This document shows positions 43,248 through 51,859 of a DNA stretch of 54,394 nt, in pieces; the stretch's first letter is position 1; each line of letters begins with the position of its first letter. Made by a program: the position numbers and the translations under genes. The stretch lies in the NCBI GenBank assembly GCA_023410535.1, contig JAEYPR010000005.1:1-54394 (forward strand), written 5' to 3'. The notes beneath the pieces are model-generated. The model saw only the letters and a list, made by a program, of their open reading frames with translations. It was not told the DNA's origin and did not search any database. This stretch comes from Bacillota bacterium. Lineage in GTDB: Bacteria > Bacillota > UBA4882 > UBA8346.

Positions 43248-43272
43248 GGGGGGAAATCAGGGATTTCCCCCC
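43248..43272 (+). other. Perfect 11-bp GC-rich hairpin between pilA and pilD
   Basis: GGGGGGAAATC (43248-43258) pairs with GATTTCCCCCC (43262-43272) with a 3-nt loop. No T run follows. Probably an mRNA 3'-end stabiliser for pilA or a translational control element for pilD. Confidence 0.7.
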
Positions 43273-43318
43273 ATCTACCTATCAAATTGATTATCATCAA
43301 ACGAAATGGTGGACGAAA

Positions 43319-44041
43319 ATGACTTTTTTTATGATTCTCTTCGGTTTATTGGTAGGTAGTTTTTTAAATGTCGTGATCTACCGTACGCCCCTTAAACAGT
43401 CGATCATTGCGCCCCCTTCGCACTGCCCGGCTTGCAATCACCGGTTGACTTGGCTTGATTTGTTTCCGATCGTCAGCTTTTTATGGTTAAAAGGCCGTTG
43501 CCGGTATTGTCATGTTAAGGTCAGTTGGCGTTACCCGCTGGTTGAATTGGTAACGGGTTTTTTATCCTGGGCCGCGTGGATGCGGTTTGGTTTTACCGTC
43601 GAAACGGCGGTGTATCTTTTATTTACTTTTGCCTTGGTTGTCATTGCCTTTATTGATTACGACCATCAGATCATTCCGAATTTTCTAACCTATCCGGGGT
43701 TGATTATCGGCTTGTTATTCCAACTATGGCGGGGTGCGCTGGTTGAGGCGTTGGTTGGCGGGTTAATCGGTGGTGGGGTATTGCTTTTAATTGTTGTTTT
43801 TTATCCCAAAGGAATGGGAATGGGCGATGTCAAGTACTTAGCGATGGTCGGAGTGCTTTTAGGATGGGAAAAAGCGATTTATACGTTATTTCTGGGAAGT
43901 CTGTTCGGAACGTTAATCATGATTCCGTTATTAATGTTAAAAGTAGTTGAGAAGGGGAAGCCGTTCTCGTTTGGGCCGTTTTTGGTGACCGCCACGTTTG
44001 TGGTGATGTATTTAAGTAGTTGGCTGCCTTGGTTTTACTAA
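43319..44041 (+). CDS. pilD: Prepilin peptidase/N-methyltransferase PilD
   Basis: This 240-residue inner-membrane aspartic protease (family A24) cleaves prepilin leaders and methylates the new N-terminus. It has the zinc-binding CPAC and CRYC pairs in the N-terminal cytoplasmic loop and the catalytic Asp in IDYDHQIIP and in GMGMGDVKY (GxGD motif), with about seven helices. The open frame extends to 43235, but the ATG at 43319 is preferred: GGTGGA lies before it and the first membrane helix starts at once. Its position after pilA is typical. Confidence 0.93.
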   Translation: MTFFMILFGLLVGSFLNVVIYRTPLKQSIIAPPSHCPACNHRLTWLDLFPIVSFLWLKGRCRYCHVKVSWRYPLVELVTGFLSWAAWMRFGFTVETAVYLLFTFALVVIAFIDYDHQIIPNFLTYPGLIIGLLFQLWRGALVEALVGGLIGGGVLLLIVVFYPKGMGMGDVKYLAMVGVLLGWEKAIYTLFLGSLFGTLIMIPLLMLKVVEKGKPFSFGPFLVTATFVVMYLSSWLPWFY

Positions 44042-44060
44042 TGTATAAATGAAATAGCAA

Positions 44061-44083
44061 AAATTTGAAAATCCTTCAAATTT
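44061..44083 (+). other. Perfect 9-bp hairpin between pilD and pilM
   Basis: AAATTTGAA (44061-44069) pairs with TTCAAATTT (44075-44083), with T-rich sequence 15-20 nt later. A weak terminator or processing site. The other ~90 bp of the gap hold only the pilM ribosome-binding site. Confidence 0.45.
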
Positions 44084-44169
44084 GTTTCACTGTGACCTGG
44101 ATTTTTGTTTTTTAATAGATTGTCAATAAATTGAACTTAATAAGCCTAGGATGAAATGAGGGAGGAAAA

Positions 44170-45234
44170 TTGCCTAAAACTGGTGTCGGGTTAGATATTG
44201 GAACCAGCTCAGTGAAGATTGTTGAGCTTGTTTCACAAGGAAAAGGGAACATCATGGTCAATCGCTTTGGAATTGTTCCTTTACCCGAAGGGGCTCTCAA
44301 TGGTGGGATCGTTAAAGATTATGGTAACGTAGCGTCAACAATTAAAGAGGTAATTCGCCAGACGAAAATCAACTCGCGGCGAGTGACTGTCGCTATTGCG
44401 GGACAGACCGTTATTGTACGACAGATCAAGATTCCTTTGATGACTGAAGGAGAAGCAGCCACGGCTGTCAAATTTGAAGCGGAACGTTATATCCCGTTTC
44501 CCAGTGACGAGGTAACCCTTGATTTCCAGGTAATTCAGCGGAATGAGGCTGGAGGCGAAATGGAAGTCATGTTAGTATGCGCTCATAACGAGGTTATCAA
44601 CAGCCATCTGGAAACAATTAAAATGGTAGGACTATCGCCGCAGGCAATGGACATCCAACCGTTTGCTTTAATGCGTACCATGGGAATGGAAACTCACCCT
44701 ATCGAGGAAAGTGTTGCTTTATTAGATATTGGCGCCGGTACTTCGGATTTGACGATTATTAAAAATGGGGTGCCGAAATTTACTCGGATTATTCCTTTGG
44801 CAGGAACCCGTTTCACCCAAATTGTTGCAAAAACTTTAAACGTTGACTATAACGAAGCTGAAAAGACGAAGGTTAACTATAGTGATGCGTTATATGATTT
44901 TCAAACAAGTTCACGGGAAAGTACGGCATATCAGGTTAATTTCGCCATCTCGGAAGTGCTGAAAGAATTATCCATGGAGTTGCGACGTTCGTTTGATTAT
45001 TATCAGCTTCAAAATCGCAACGAGGAGATTAATAAGTTGATCATCTCCGGTGGCGGTTCAAAGATTGCTAACTTAGCAGAGTATCTTACTAACCAATTAA
45101 ATGTAAAAGTTCAAGGTAATGTTTTACCGGAACAATTCAATTGTCCACCTAAATTAAGGGCTGAATTTGAAGAGAACTCTTCTCGATTGGCTGTAGCTTA
45201 CGGCCTTGCTTTTAGGCAGGTGGTTCCGGCATGA
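44170..45234 (+). CDS. pilM: Type IV pilus assembly ATPase-fold protein PilM
   Basis: This 354-residue cytoplasmic FtsA/actin-like protein has the family start VGLDIGTSSVKIVEL, the DIGAGTSDLTII phosphate loop and the SGGGSKI adenosine loop. It binds the cytoplasmic tail of PilN and so connects the ATPases to the PilNOPQ envelope complex. The start is a TTG at 44170 directly after GAGGGAGGAAAA. It begins the AT-rich half of the pilus locus. Its stop overlaps the pilN start by 4 bp (ATGA). Confidence 0.94.
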   Translation: MPKTGVGLDIGTSSVKIVELVSQGKGNIMVNRFGIVPLPEGALNGGIVKDYGNVASTIKEVIRQTKINSRRVTVAIAGQTVIVRQIKIPLMTEGEAATAVKFEAERYIPFPSDEVTLDFQVIQRNEAGGEMEVMLVCAHNEVINSHLETIKMVGLSPQAMDIQPFALMRTMGMETHPIEESVALLDIGAGTSDLTIIKNGVPKFTRIIPLAGTRFTQIVAKTLNVDYNEAEKTKVNYSDALYDFQTSSRESTAYQVNFAISEVLKELSMELRRSFDYYQLQNRNEEINKLIISGGGSKIANLAEYLTNQLNVKVQGNVLPEQFNCPPKLRAEFEENSSRLAVAYGLAFRQVVPA

Positions 45235-45791
45235 GAATTAATCTACTTCCAGAGGAACTTCGTCCTCAGAAAAAGGTTCAAGCTAGCAGTTTAATTATAT
45301 TATTGATAATTGCTGTTTCAGTGGTTACTGCTTGGACGATCGCAGTGATGGCTTTTGTCAATAATCAGTCATTAACAAGTGAATCGACAAATATCAATGT
45401 CCGGTTAAATGATCTCAAAACTCAAATAGATGAAGCAAAAAAATATGATCAAATATTTCAAGAAATTGAGAAGTTACAGAATGACGCAAAAAAAATAAAT
45501 GCGCTTTACCAACCTTCACCTCAAGTTGCGCGTCGGTTAGCTTCGGTTTTATTAGACGACATGTGGTTGACCGAAGTTTCCATTGATAAAGTCGGAAAGA
45601 TAAAAATCAAGGGAGGTTCAGTGGTTTTTCCGCAAATGGGAGTCTACTTGGATCGCCTGACATCCTTAAAGTACTTTAAGGATCCGCATTATATTGGTAT
45701 GCGGCGTGAGAAGAATGAACAGCTAAGTACCTATACTTTCGAACTAGAAACCGAAACGGGGAGGAATTCCCTTGAATATCAAGAAAAATAG
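45231..45791 (+). CDS. pilN: Type IV pilus assembly protein PilN
   Basis: This 186-residue bitopic protein starts with the PilN-type cytoplasmic tail MRINLLPEELRPQKK, which docks to PilM. A membrane helix (~18-40), a coiled-coil region and a small ferredoxin-like periplasmic domain follow. It dimerises with PilO. It overlaps pilM by 4 bp and pilO by 20 bp, so translation of the chain is probably coupled. Base composition is notably AT-rich. Confidence 0.9.
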   Translation: MRINLLPEELRPQKKVQASSLIILLIIAVSVVTAWTIAVMAFVNNQSLTSESTNINVRLNDLKTQIDEAKKYDQIFQEIEKLQNDAKKINALYQPSPQVARRLASVLLDDMWLTEVSIDKVGKIKIKGGSVVFPQMGVYLDRLTSLKYFKDPHYIGMRREKNEQLSTYTFELETETGRNSLEYQEK

Positions 45792-46356
45792 AATTTTTGA
45801 TTTAGTATTTATCGGCATTGCCGTGGTCTTAATCGGTGGAGCCGGATTTATGTGGTATCATTTTAATGAAGCGAATTTGCTACTCGAACAGGAAGTGGCC
45901 AAACAGAAAGCTGAATTGGCAAACGCCTCTAAACTTATTCAAAGATATAATGAGTTAAAAGCTCAAAGTAGTCAAATAGATCAAAAAAAGGCTTGGTTGG
46001 CTAATTTTATCCCGAGCGAAGAGGGTCAAGTAATGTTCATCGCTGAATTACAGCGGATGGCGGAAAAAAATAATATTGAAATTTCAACTTGTTTATTGGA
46101 AGCGACAACGAAGAAATTAAAAGCCTATCCTAATTATACAATTTATCAATGGAAAGTGAATGTTAGCGGAAAGTATCAAGGGCTGATCGGATTTTTAGAC
46201 GATCTACCTCAATCTCAAAGGTGTATCAACGTCTCAGAACTAAAACTCGCATCAAGTTATAGTGATGAGAATCAAACCGATTATCAGGCGGGAATGGATT
46301 GTGTCTTAGATTTAGTGACCTCCGCGCCTGTTGCTGAAGAGAAGGTGAAGCAATGA
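45772..46356 (+). CDS. pilO: Type IV pilus assembly protein PilO
   Basis: This 194-residue inner-membrane protein has one helix (~10-30), a coiled coil (EQEVAKQKAELANASKLIQ) and a ferredoxin-like periplasmic domain. That domain holds YQGLIGFLDDLPQSQRCINV, the clearest PilO segment. Together with PilN and the PilP-like protein it aligns the platform with the secretin. The start is a TTG at 45772 with GAGGAA 5 nt upstream. It overlaps pilN by 20 bp and the next gene by 4 bp. Confidence 0.88.
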   Translation: MNIKKNRIFDLVFIGIAVVLIGGAGFMWYHFNEANLLLEQEVAKQKAELANASKLIQRYNELKAQSSQIDQKKAWLANFIPSEEGQVMFIAELQRMAEKNNIEISTCLLEATTKKLKAYPNYTIYQWKVNVSGKYQGLIGFLDDLPQSQRCINVSELKLASSYSDENQTDYQAGMDCVLDLVTSAPVAEEKVKQ

Positions 46357-46979
46357 AGGAGAAAACCGAAGGTGGAGGAGGCCAATTTTCAGTTTCCCCA
46401 CCCATATTGATTGCAGGAGGATTAGCAATTATCGCAATTGTCTATTTGCTTTTCTTCTCAGGCCCATCTTCATCCTCTTCTAGTAATGCAGTAAATGAAG
46501 CTGTAGTTAAACAGTCGGCCCAGAATTCGCAACCAGTTAATAACGTCGGAGCGCAAAATTCCGCGAGTAATCAAGCAGTAGCTTCTATTTCGCAAGATTC
46601 GGTAGGAATTACAACCGAAGCCTCTTTGGTTGGAAAAGACCCATTTGTGTTACCTGGGTTAGTTCAGCGGAGCCGTAAAGCGAATAATCCGCCGGCTCCG
46701 GTTTCACAACCTTCAGTACCAGTCCCAATAGTTCCACTACCTAAAGTGGATATTCCAAAGGTTGACGCTCCGGAAGAAACCCCGGTTTGGAAAGGGCTCA
46801 TTAAAACGAGTACCGATCAGTTGGCCATTATCACCTTTAAAGGCCGTTCCTATCTTTTGCATCAGGGTGAAAGAATTCCTGGAACGGAATATCGGATAAC
46901 AGAACTGAATTCGAGTTATGTCGTATTGGAATCTCCGTCAAAGCAGCTAAAACTTCAAAAGAAGGGGGAAAGAAAGTGA
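46353..46979 (+). CDS. pilP: PilP-like inner-membrane to secretin connector
   Basis: This 208-residue protein has a short cytoplasmic start, one membrane helix (~17-36), a Ser-rich and Pro/Val-rich linker, and a C-terminal beta domain. That domain runs from VWKGLIKTSTDQLAIITFKG to a VLESPSKQLKL end, and KDPFVLP before it recalls the PilP RDPF motif. Proteobacterial PilP is a lipoprotein; here a membrane anchor replaces the lipobox, as in GspC. By position and domain it should contact the N-domains of the secretin. Identity is inferred from order and motif; sequence similarity is modest. Confidence 0.7.
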   Translation: MKEKTEGGGGQFSVSPPILIAGGLAIIAIVYLLFFSGPSSSSSSNAVNEAVVKQSAQNSQPVNNVGAQNSASNQAVASISQDSVGITTEASLVGKDPFVLPGLVQRSRKANNPPAPVSQPSVPVPIVPLPKVDIPKVDAPEETPVWKGLIKTSTDQLAIITFKGRSYLLHQGERIPGTEYRITELNSSYVVLESPSKQLKLQKKGERK

Positions 46980-48922
46980 AAAAACAAAGAGGCTTCAAGA
47001 TTTTATTCTGTTTTCTAATGCTAGTGGTTGGCTTAAGTATAGTTTTAAATCCGATCCAGGCGGCGGGTCAAGGAATGAATACCCCAATATTATCCGATTT
47101 TGATGTCTTTGATGCTGATATCCGTGATGTAATGCGTAGTTTAGCTGAATTAGGCGATGTCAATGTTTTGATGGATCCGGCGGTCAAAGGTCCGGTTACA
47201 ATCCGCTTAAAACACGGGATGACGGTAAAAGAGGCGATTGAACTGGTCAGCCAGACGAATGGATATTCATATCGATGGATACCTAATTCTAGAACAGCAA
47301 TTATCGGAAATGAAAAATCATTTCAAAATTTCGAGATCAGTCAAACAAAAATTTACCAGTTAAGTTACGCAAAATGTGAGCAAGTTGCCAATGCGTTACT
47401 GGTGATCATTCCGAAAGAAAAAATCGGTATGGATTCGCGTACCAATCAACTTACAATTAAAGCGAGCATTTTGGAACTCCAAAATATCGATGAACTCATT
47501 ACGCGCTTAGACCGGCAAATGCCCCAAATTAACATTGAAGCGCGGATTGAAGAAATAACTAAATCTGCAAGTACTGATTTAGGTCTCGTTTATACATATA
47601 GTGAGAATTATACTGACAATTGGTTGCTGAACTTTCAAACAACGACTACGGCAAGACTGCATGCGTTGGAGGAGAAAAACCTGGCCCGGTTGATTGCCAA
47701 TCCGAATATTTCAACAACCGATAGTCAAGAAGGCCGTGTATTTATTGGGAAAAAATATCCCATCATTACCACAACCACCAATAACAACAGTACTGAGACA
47801 ACAATTACTTATGTTGAGTTTGGTACCAGTTTATCAGTTACACCCCGTATTAACGAAAATGGTGTGGTCACAGTAACGGTAAAAGCTTTTGTTAGTACCG
47901 ATACTGAATGGCGAACAACAACCGCTGGATCCGTACCGGTGATTTCAACGCGTGAGGCGAGTTCAGTCGTAAGGTTAAGAGATGGCGAAACGTTTGTTTT
48001 GTCGGGTTTGAATATGAAGAAATCAAGCATAACCGAGGCGAACGTACCAGGGTTATCTAAGATTCCTTTACTTGGTCGTATTTTCGGAAATAAAGTTGAC
48101 AAGCCAAATGATGATACTGAGGTTTGTATTTTTATTACACCCAGAATTATCGGGGGCTCATCACAAGGCACGAATAGCGTAGTTGGTCAAGGAAAATCAC
48201 AAGATATTTCGAAATCTCAGAATGTCTCGTTAACGCTTGAAACAACTCCTGCTACTAATGATAAGGATAAAACGACAACAGTAGTCACGACAAACCAAGC
48301 GGATAATACAACGGCACCGGTTGGGTCGGATACGCAAGCTACCCAAAATCCTATTCCTGTTGTAATCAATGGGCCTGCTAAGGACGAAAACAAAGATACT
48401 AAGGTCGAAGAACCAAAATCGGCAACTGATACGGCTGCAATGAATAGTCAGGACCTAACGAAAATTCAAGCGAATACTCCGACAGAGCTTATCGAGACTA
48501 AAAAAGACGATGCATTACCAGTATTACCCAACGAGAATCAACCGAAAATCGGAGGAACTAACCTGGTTGAACAGAAAATTCCAATTGTCGGTTTGAAGGT
48601 TACAATTAAAGTTCAAGCCGGAGAAAGTTTAACTGGTATTGCCAAACAATATGGTGTTACGGTCGAAAGTATTGTTGATGAAAATAAGCTTTCGAAAAAT
48701 TCGACATTGAAAGCAAAACAAAATTTGATTGTTCCAATTCCGAAAGATCATCTATATGAAGTGAAACCAAAAGAGACTTTATGGCGGATCGCTAAACGGT
48801 ATGGAACGACAGTGGAGCTTTTAAAGAAAATTAATAATATAACGGATATCTCTAAAATTGGTTCAGGTAGTATTATTGTTATTCCTACAAATGTCGATAA
48901 TATTGCGGACAAGACAGTATAA
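46976..48922 (+). CDS. pilQ: Type IV pilus secretin PilQ with two C-terminal LysM domains
   Basis: This 648-residue outer-membrane channel protein has a signal peptide (~1-30), secretin N-domains with FDVFDADIRDVMRSLAELG and a secretin core. The core has VTPRINENGVVTV, VRLRDGETFVLSGL, VPGLSKIPLLGRIF and an ITPRII end near residue 395. A Thr/Asp/Lys-rich linker of ~150 residues leads to two LysM domains (~545-590 and ~595-640). LysM binds peptidoglycan glycan, so the channel is probably tethered to the wall; other PilQ proteins use N-terminal AMIN domains instead. The start is a GTG at 46976 after GGGGGA, overlapping the previous stop. It is last in the operon. Confidence 0.92.
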   Translation: MKKQRGFKILFCFLMLVVGLSIVLNPIQAAGQGMNTPILSDFDVFDADIRDVMRSLAELGDVNVLMDPAVKGPVTIRLKHGMTVKEAIELVSQTNGYSYRWIPNSRTAIIGNEKSFQNFEISQTKIYQLSYAKCEQVANALLVIIPKEKIGMDSRTNQLTIKASILELQNIDELITRLDRQMPQINIEARIEEITKSASTDLGLVYTYSENYTDNWLLNFQTTTTARLHALEEKNLARLIANPNISTTDSQEGRVFIGKKYPIITTTTNNNSTETTITYVEFGTSLSVTPRINENGVVTVTVKAFVSTDTEWRTTTAGSVPVISTREASSVVRLRDGETFVLSGLNMKKSSITEANVPGLSKIPLLGRIFGNKVDKPNDDTEVCIFITPRIIGGSSQGTNSVVGQGKSQDISKSQNVSLTLETTPATNDKDKTTTVVTTNQADNTTAPVGSDTQATQNPIPVVINGPAKDENKDTKVEEPKSATDTAAMNSQDLTKIQANTPTELIETKKDDALPVLPNENQPKIGGTNLVEQKIPIVGLKVTIKVQAGESLTGIAKQYGVTVESIVDENKLSKNSTLKAKQNLIVPIPKDHLYEVKPKETLWRIAKRYGTTVELLKKINNITDISKIGSGSIIVIPTNVDNIADKTV

Positions 48923-48949
48923 TTGACTTTTAGGGAAAGGATATCTTTA

Positions 48950-48996
48950 AACACAAGCATCCAAAACTATTGTTTTGGATGCTTGTGTTATTTGTG
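48950..48996 (+). terminator. Perfect 18-bp terminator hairpin after pilQ
   Basis: 48950-48967 pairs with 48972-48989 without mismatch around a 4-nt loop, followed by T-rich sequence. Confidence 0.85.
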
Positions 48997-49002
48997 TGAA
49001 CG

Positions 49003-49028
49003 AAAACCCCCGGTTTACTAGGGGTTTT
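49003..49028. terminator. Second hairpin after pilQ
   Basis: AAAACCCC (49003-49010) pairs with GGGGTTTT (49021-49028). It could terminate on either strand, and backs up the hairpin at 48950. Confidence 0.6.
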
Positions 49029-49265
49029 AAAATGTAAGCTACAAGTAGAAAAACCTTCTTGCTACAATAAACGAGGTACTTTAACTCCAATAAATCCAAC
49101 TTCTGCCGGAGCCAGTATCGAGCAGGCCGGCGTAATATTTCGTATCCGAAAGGTTAAACAAGCCAATAAAACATGTTGTCATTCTCACACTGGCCGGCCG
49201 GTATGCTACCAACCCGTGTCGAAAAATTATGTCAGCGGGTTTTACAGCTAATCCCAAATATTGAA
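49029..49265. other. Non-coding gap between convergent pilus operons
   Basis: This 237-bp stretch is more GC-rich than its neighbours around 49090-49240. It contains another small hairpin (AACCCG 49211-49216 with CGGGTT 49236-49241). No reading frame or known repeat was recognised. Confidence 0.4.
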
Positions 49266-49300
49266 CAAAAGCAAACCCATATCGAACTAGGTTTGCTCTT
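49266..49300 (-). terminator. Terminator of the minor pilin operon
   Basis: On the minus strand AGCAAACC pairs with GGTTTGCT (49270-49277 with 49290-49297), followed by four T. It lies 26 bp after the last minor pilin gene. Confidence 0.7.
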
Positions 49301-49325
49301 TGGAAGTATTATAAGAGTTTAGTGT

Positions 49326-50597
49326 TTATTGGTACCAATAAACATTGTTATATTTTGATTGACCATATGAAGAACCCGGATCGTTATAAAACATACAAGA
49401 GGAATTCCATACCCGGATTCCTGAACCAAACTTTTTGGTTGGATCGGCATCTGTTAACGGTGTCGGAATTTTATTGAGTTTGGTATTATCAACAAAATTT
49501 AAAACCGGTTTGGCAATATCATCAATGTAAACAAAGTGACGGAGCCTTTTCGTACCATCGGACAGCGTTTCTTCTTTGACCTCAATTGAGACTTTGTGTT
49601 GTTGATTATAAATTTCAAAATCATTTATTCCATTTTCTTTAGCAAATTGTTGCAGTTCTTTAAGGGAGACTTTAGTTGTACCATTTGTGCTATTACTTTC
49701 TTCGAAGGGAATTCCGCAATAACGATTAACCTCCCGATATTTGGTTTGACCATTTTGAACATAAGATTCTTCCCATTTTTCACCGCCGTTGACAACTTTT
49801 TTTACAAAGAAGGCGCCGCCATCATCAACGCCGTGATTGGGATCGCTAGTAGTGGTATCAAATTTCATATTTGCGCCAGGGTCATATTGAAAGACATAAG
49901 AAGTTGGAGCGTCGGCCGTGCCCGATTCAAAGTAATGAATTCCCCATCCGGAGTTATTTGCTACGGTTGTACCAGTGATTGTTGCATTGTATGAAACTTT
50001 GAAATTCTTTTCTAAAGAATCACCAAATAATACGCGATAATGGCCAGAATTCGATGGAGGGTTAGCTACGGGGTTTGCTTCGTCGGTATTGTCAATACCC
50101 CATTTTTTATTTTCAGAATAAGTAACCCCTGAACCGGTAAGCAATGAAGCAACACCGGGTCCGGGTAAACCGCGTGCGGAAGTATTAACAATCACATCAA
50201 CTTTTTTGGTAAGAGTAACGTTACCAACTTTACCAGTGGCAAGAATTGTAATAGCAGATAAATTTTCAATCGAATCACCATTAGGTTTGTATGAATAACT
50301 GAATGTACCGGATTTAGAATCAATTTCTATATCAGCGGTTGGCGTTTTTGTAAAATATGATACATTTTCAAGAACGTTGCCATTTCTTTCTTCTAATTTT
50401 TTGGTAATTTCATCAACTGCAATTTTGGCACCGGCTTGAGCAACGAATTCTGCAGCGATATGCGCACCGTCAGATGTTGTTATACGGGTCTCAGCAGACG
50501 ATCGTGTCATTAAGCCAATTACAACAATGGAGAAGAGAATTGTAAGAATTAAAATTAATACTAAAGTACTCCCTTTTTCATCTGAAATCTTCATCAT
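49326..50597 (-). CDS. PilX/GspK-like minor pilin
   Basis: This 423-residue protein starts DEKGSTLVLILILTILFSIV: a Gly then a prepilin-like hydrophobic helix, but without Glu at position 5, as in PilX and GspK tip subunits. The large C-terminal part is polar and beta-rich with two Cys (a CGIP and an SSCMFY segment) and ends in Tyr-rich VYWYQ. It probably sits at the pilus tip, or primes assembly with the other two minor pilins. The ATG at 50597 is followed by ATG 50594, which may be better spaced from the GGGGG site. It is third in the minus operon. Confidence 0.72.
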   Translation of the reverse strand: MMKISDEKGSTLVLILILTILFSIVVIGLMTRSSAETRITTSDGAHIAAEFVAQAGAKIAVDEITKKLEERNGNVLENVSYFTKTPTADIEIDSKSGTFSYSYKPNGDSIENLSAITILATGKVGNVTLTKKVDVIVNTSARGLPGPGVASLLTGSGVTYSENKKWGIDNTDEANPVANPPSNSGHYRVLFGDSLEKNFKVSYNATITGTTVANNSGWGIHYFESGTADAPTSYVFQYDPGANMKFDTTTSDPNHGVDDGGAFFVKKVVNGGEKWEESYVQNGQTKYREVNRYCGIPFEESNSTNGTTKVSLKELQQFAKENGINDFEIYNQQHKVSIEVKEETLSDGTKRLRHFVYIDDIAKPVLNFVDNTKLNKIPTPLTDADPTKKFGSGIRVWNSSCMFYNDPGSSYGQSKYNNVYWYQ

Positions 50598-50632
50598 TAA
50601 ATCCCCCTTTTGAATAATTTAAACTTTACCTA

Positions 50633-51301
50633 CTACCAACGTCTTGAAGTTGGAGTTGGAGTCGGCTTACGGGTCGGAGTTGGAGTTGGTTTAGGTGTCG
50701 GAGTAAGGGTCGGTTTGGGAGTCGGAGTCGGAGTCGCAGTTGGTGTTGCGGTAGCATTAGGCTTAGGCGTAGAAGTCGCAACTGGATTTGATGATGGTAA
50801 TGGTGTGGGCAAATTATTAATATTATAAATATTACTAGAAAGTGTAAAAGGGACTTTTTTGCCGGTATCTGCAGTCATTGAAACAGAAATATTGCGAATA
50901 TTTGCACCGGGAGTGAAGGCCATATTCGTTATCGCTCCTTGTGATAAGATCACAGGTGCACCGGCGCCACGTTGAATGATAAGTGTTTTATTCGATTGAT
51001 TGTAGGTTAATTGACACTTCGTCAATTCATCTGAAACATAGGTATAATAATCAACCGTTGTCGCGGTGACAGAATTGATGCGGTAAGCATAACGCAAATC
51101 ATTGGTAATTTTATTAAAAGCTTGTCTAGCTTGTTGAGTATTATTTAACGAGTCTGTACTGACTTGTTGGGAACCGAATAATGAAGTAACAATGGCAGAA
51201 ATAGAAGCTGTTAAAAGCACTGTAATTAAAATTCCAATTAACAATTCAACATAAGTAAAGCCAGTTTCATTATGAAAATCTTGTCGCAATCGGAAATTCA
51301 T
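50633..51301 (-). CDS. PilW-like minor pilin with Pro/Thr-rich tail
   Basis: This 222-residue prepilin has a clear type IV leader and helix, ETG-FTYVELLIGILITVLL, with Glu5. The middle domain (AFNKITNDLRYAYR and following beta strands) matches PilW/ComGF-type minor pilins. The last ~45 residues are a low-complexity tail of PTPTPKP-type repeats, likely an extended, possibly glycosylated spacer. The ATG at 51301 follows GAGGTGG, and it lies 9 bp after the upstream minor pilin gene. Repeated DNA in the tail may change length between strains. Confidence 0.82.
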   Translation of the reverse strand: MNFRLRQDFHNETGFTYVELLIGILITVLLTASISAIVTSLFGSQQVSTDSLNNTQQARQAFNKITNDLRYAYRINSVTATTVDYYTYVSDELTKCQLTYNQSNKTLIIQRGAGAPVILSQGAITNMAFTPGANIRNISVSMTADTGKKVPFTLSSNIYNINNLPTPLPSSNPVATSTPKPNATATPTATPTPTPKPTLTPTPKPTPTPTRKPTPTPTSRRW

Positions 51302-51310
51302 CTTACCACC

Positions 51311-51723
51311 TCATTTTGCAATATAATATGTAGTAACTGAATAGGAAGTACCTTGCCAGGAAACTGTGACACGGACCGGAATGATGTCAAGGTTAGAGCG
51401 GATATCGCTTGGAAGTTCCGCATTGCCGACCGCTGCAACGTTAATGTCATAATTGATACCGTCGATCGTTTCGGTATTGGTTTTAAAAGAATTGGTCCAA
51501 GCAATGTCACCCCGTTGCTTACCAATACGCTCATTAACTTTCAGATTTTCAACATATGCGGTTGCTAATTTAACAGCAGTAGTCTTGGCGCTGATCGATT
51601 TAGACGATCTTAACGCTTGAGAGTATGCGGTAGTGAGGACGAGACAAACAATGGTAAAAATAGTAAGAGCAAGTAAACATTCAATTAACATACTACCGGT
51701 TTGATCCGATAATTTTTTAACAT
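51311..51723 (-). CDS. PilV-like minor pilin; ATG frame meets the pilin frame only after a -1 shift
   Basis: The pilin frame encodes LSDQTG-SMLIECLLALTIFTIV, a standard prepilin helix with Glu5, and a ~120-residue beta domain. The best start, ATG at 51723 with GGAGG 11 nt upstream, is in a different frame: it reads MLKN, then reaches a stop after 12 codons. One more A in the A6 run (51713-51718), or a -1 slip there, would give MLKKLSDQTGSM, a perfect prepilin start. An unshifted alternative is a TTG near 51765 giving a ~27-residue leader. This may be a sequencing error, phase variation or programmed frameshift. First gene of the operon. Confidence 0.6.
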
Positions 51724-51821
51724 CCCTATTGTGAATCCTCCAATGGACTCCGTTCAATAAAATAACTTGAATCAATCTAACCACTTCCTTTGTATATAAA
51801 TTTAATCGTATTGGTTGACGG

Positions 51822-51850
51822 ACATAACAGAATAAGATGCTTTTTATCAA
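51822..51850 (-). promoter_or_regulatory. Possible promoter for the minor pilin operon
   Basis: On the minus strand TTGATA (51845-51850) is 17 bp from TTATGT (51822-51827), about 100 bp before the first minor pilin start. It is a weak -10, so this is tentative. Confidence 0.3.
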
Positions 51851-51859
51851 ATGAAACAC

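Noticed and set aside
50610..50828. Plus-strand Gly/Val-rich frame at the end of the PilW-like gene
   Set aside because: It is the reverse reading of the Pro/Thr-rich pilin tail.
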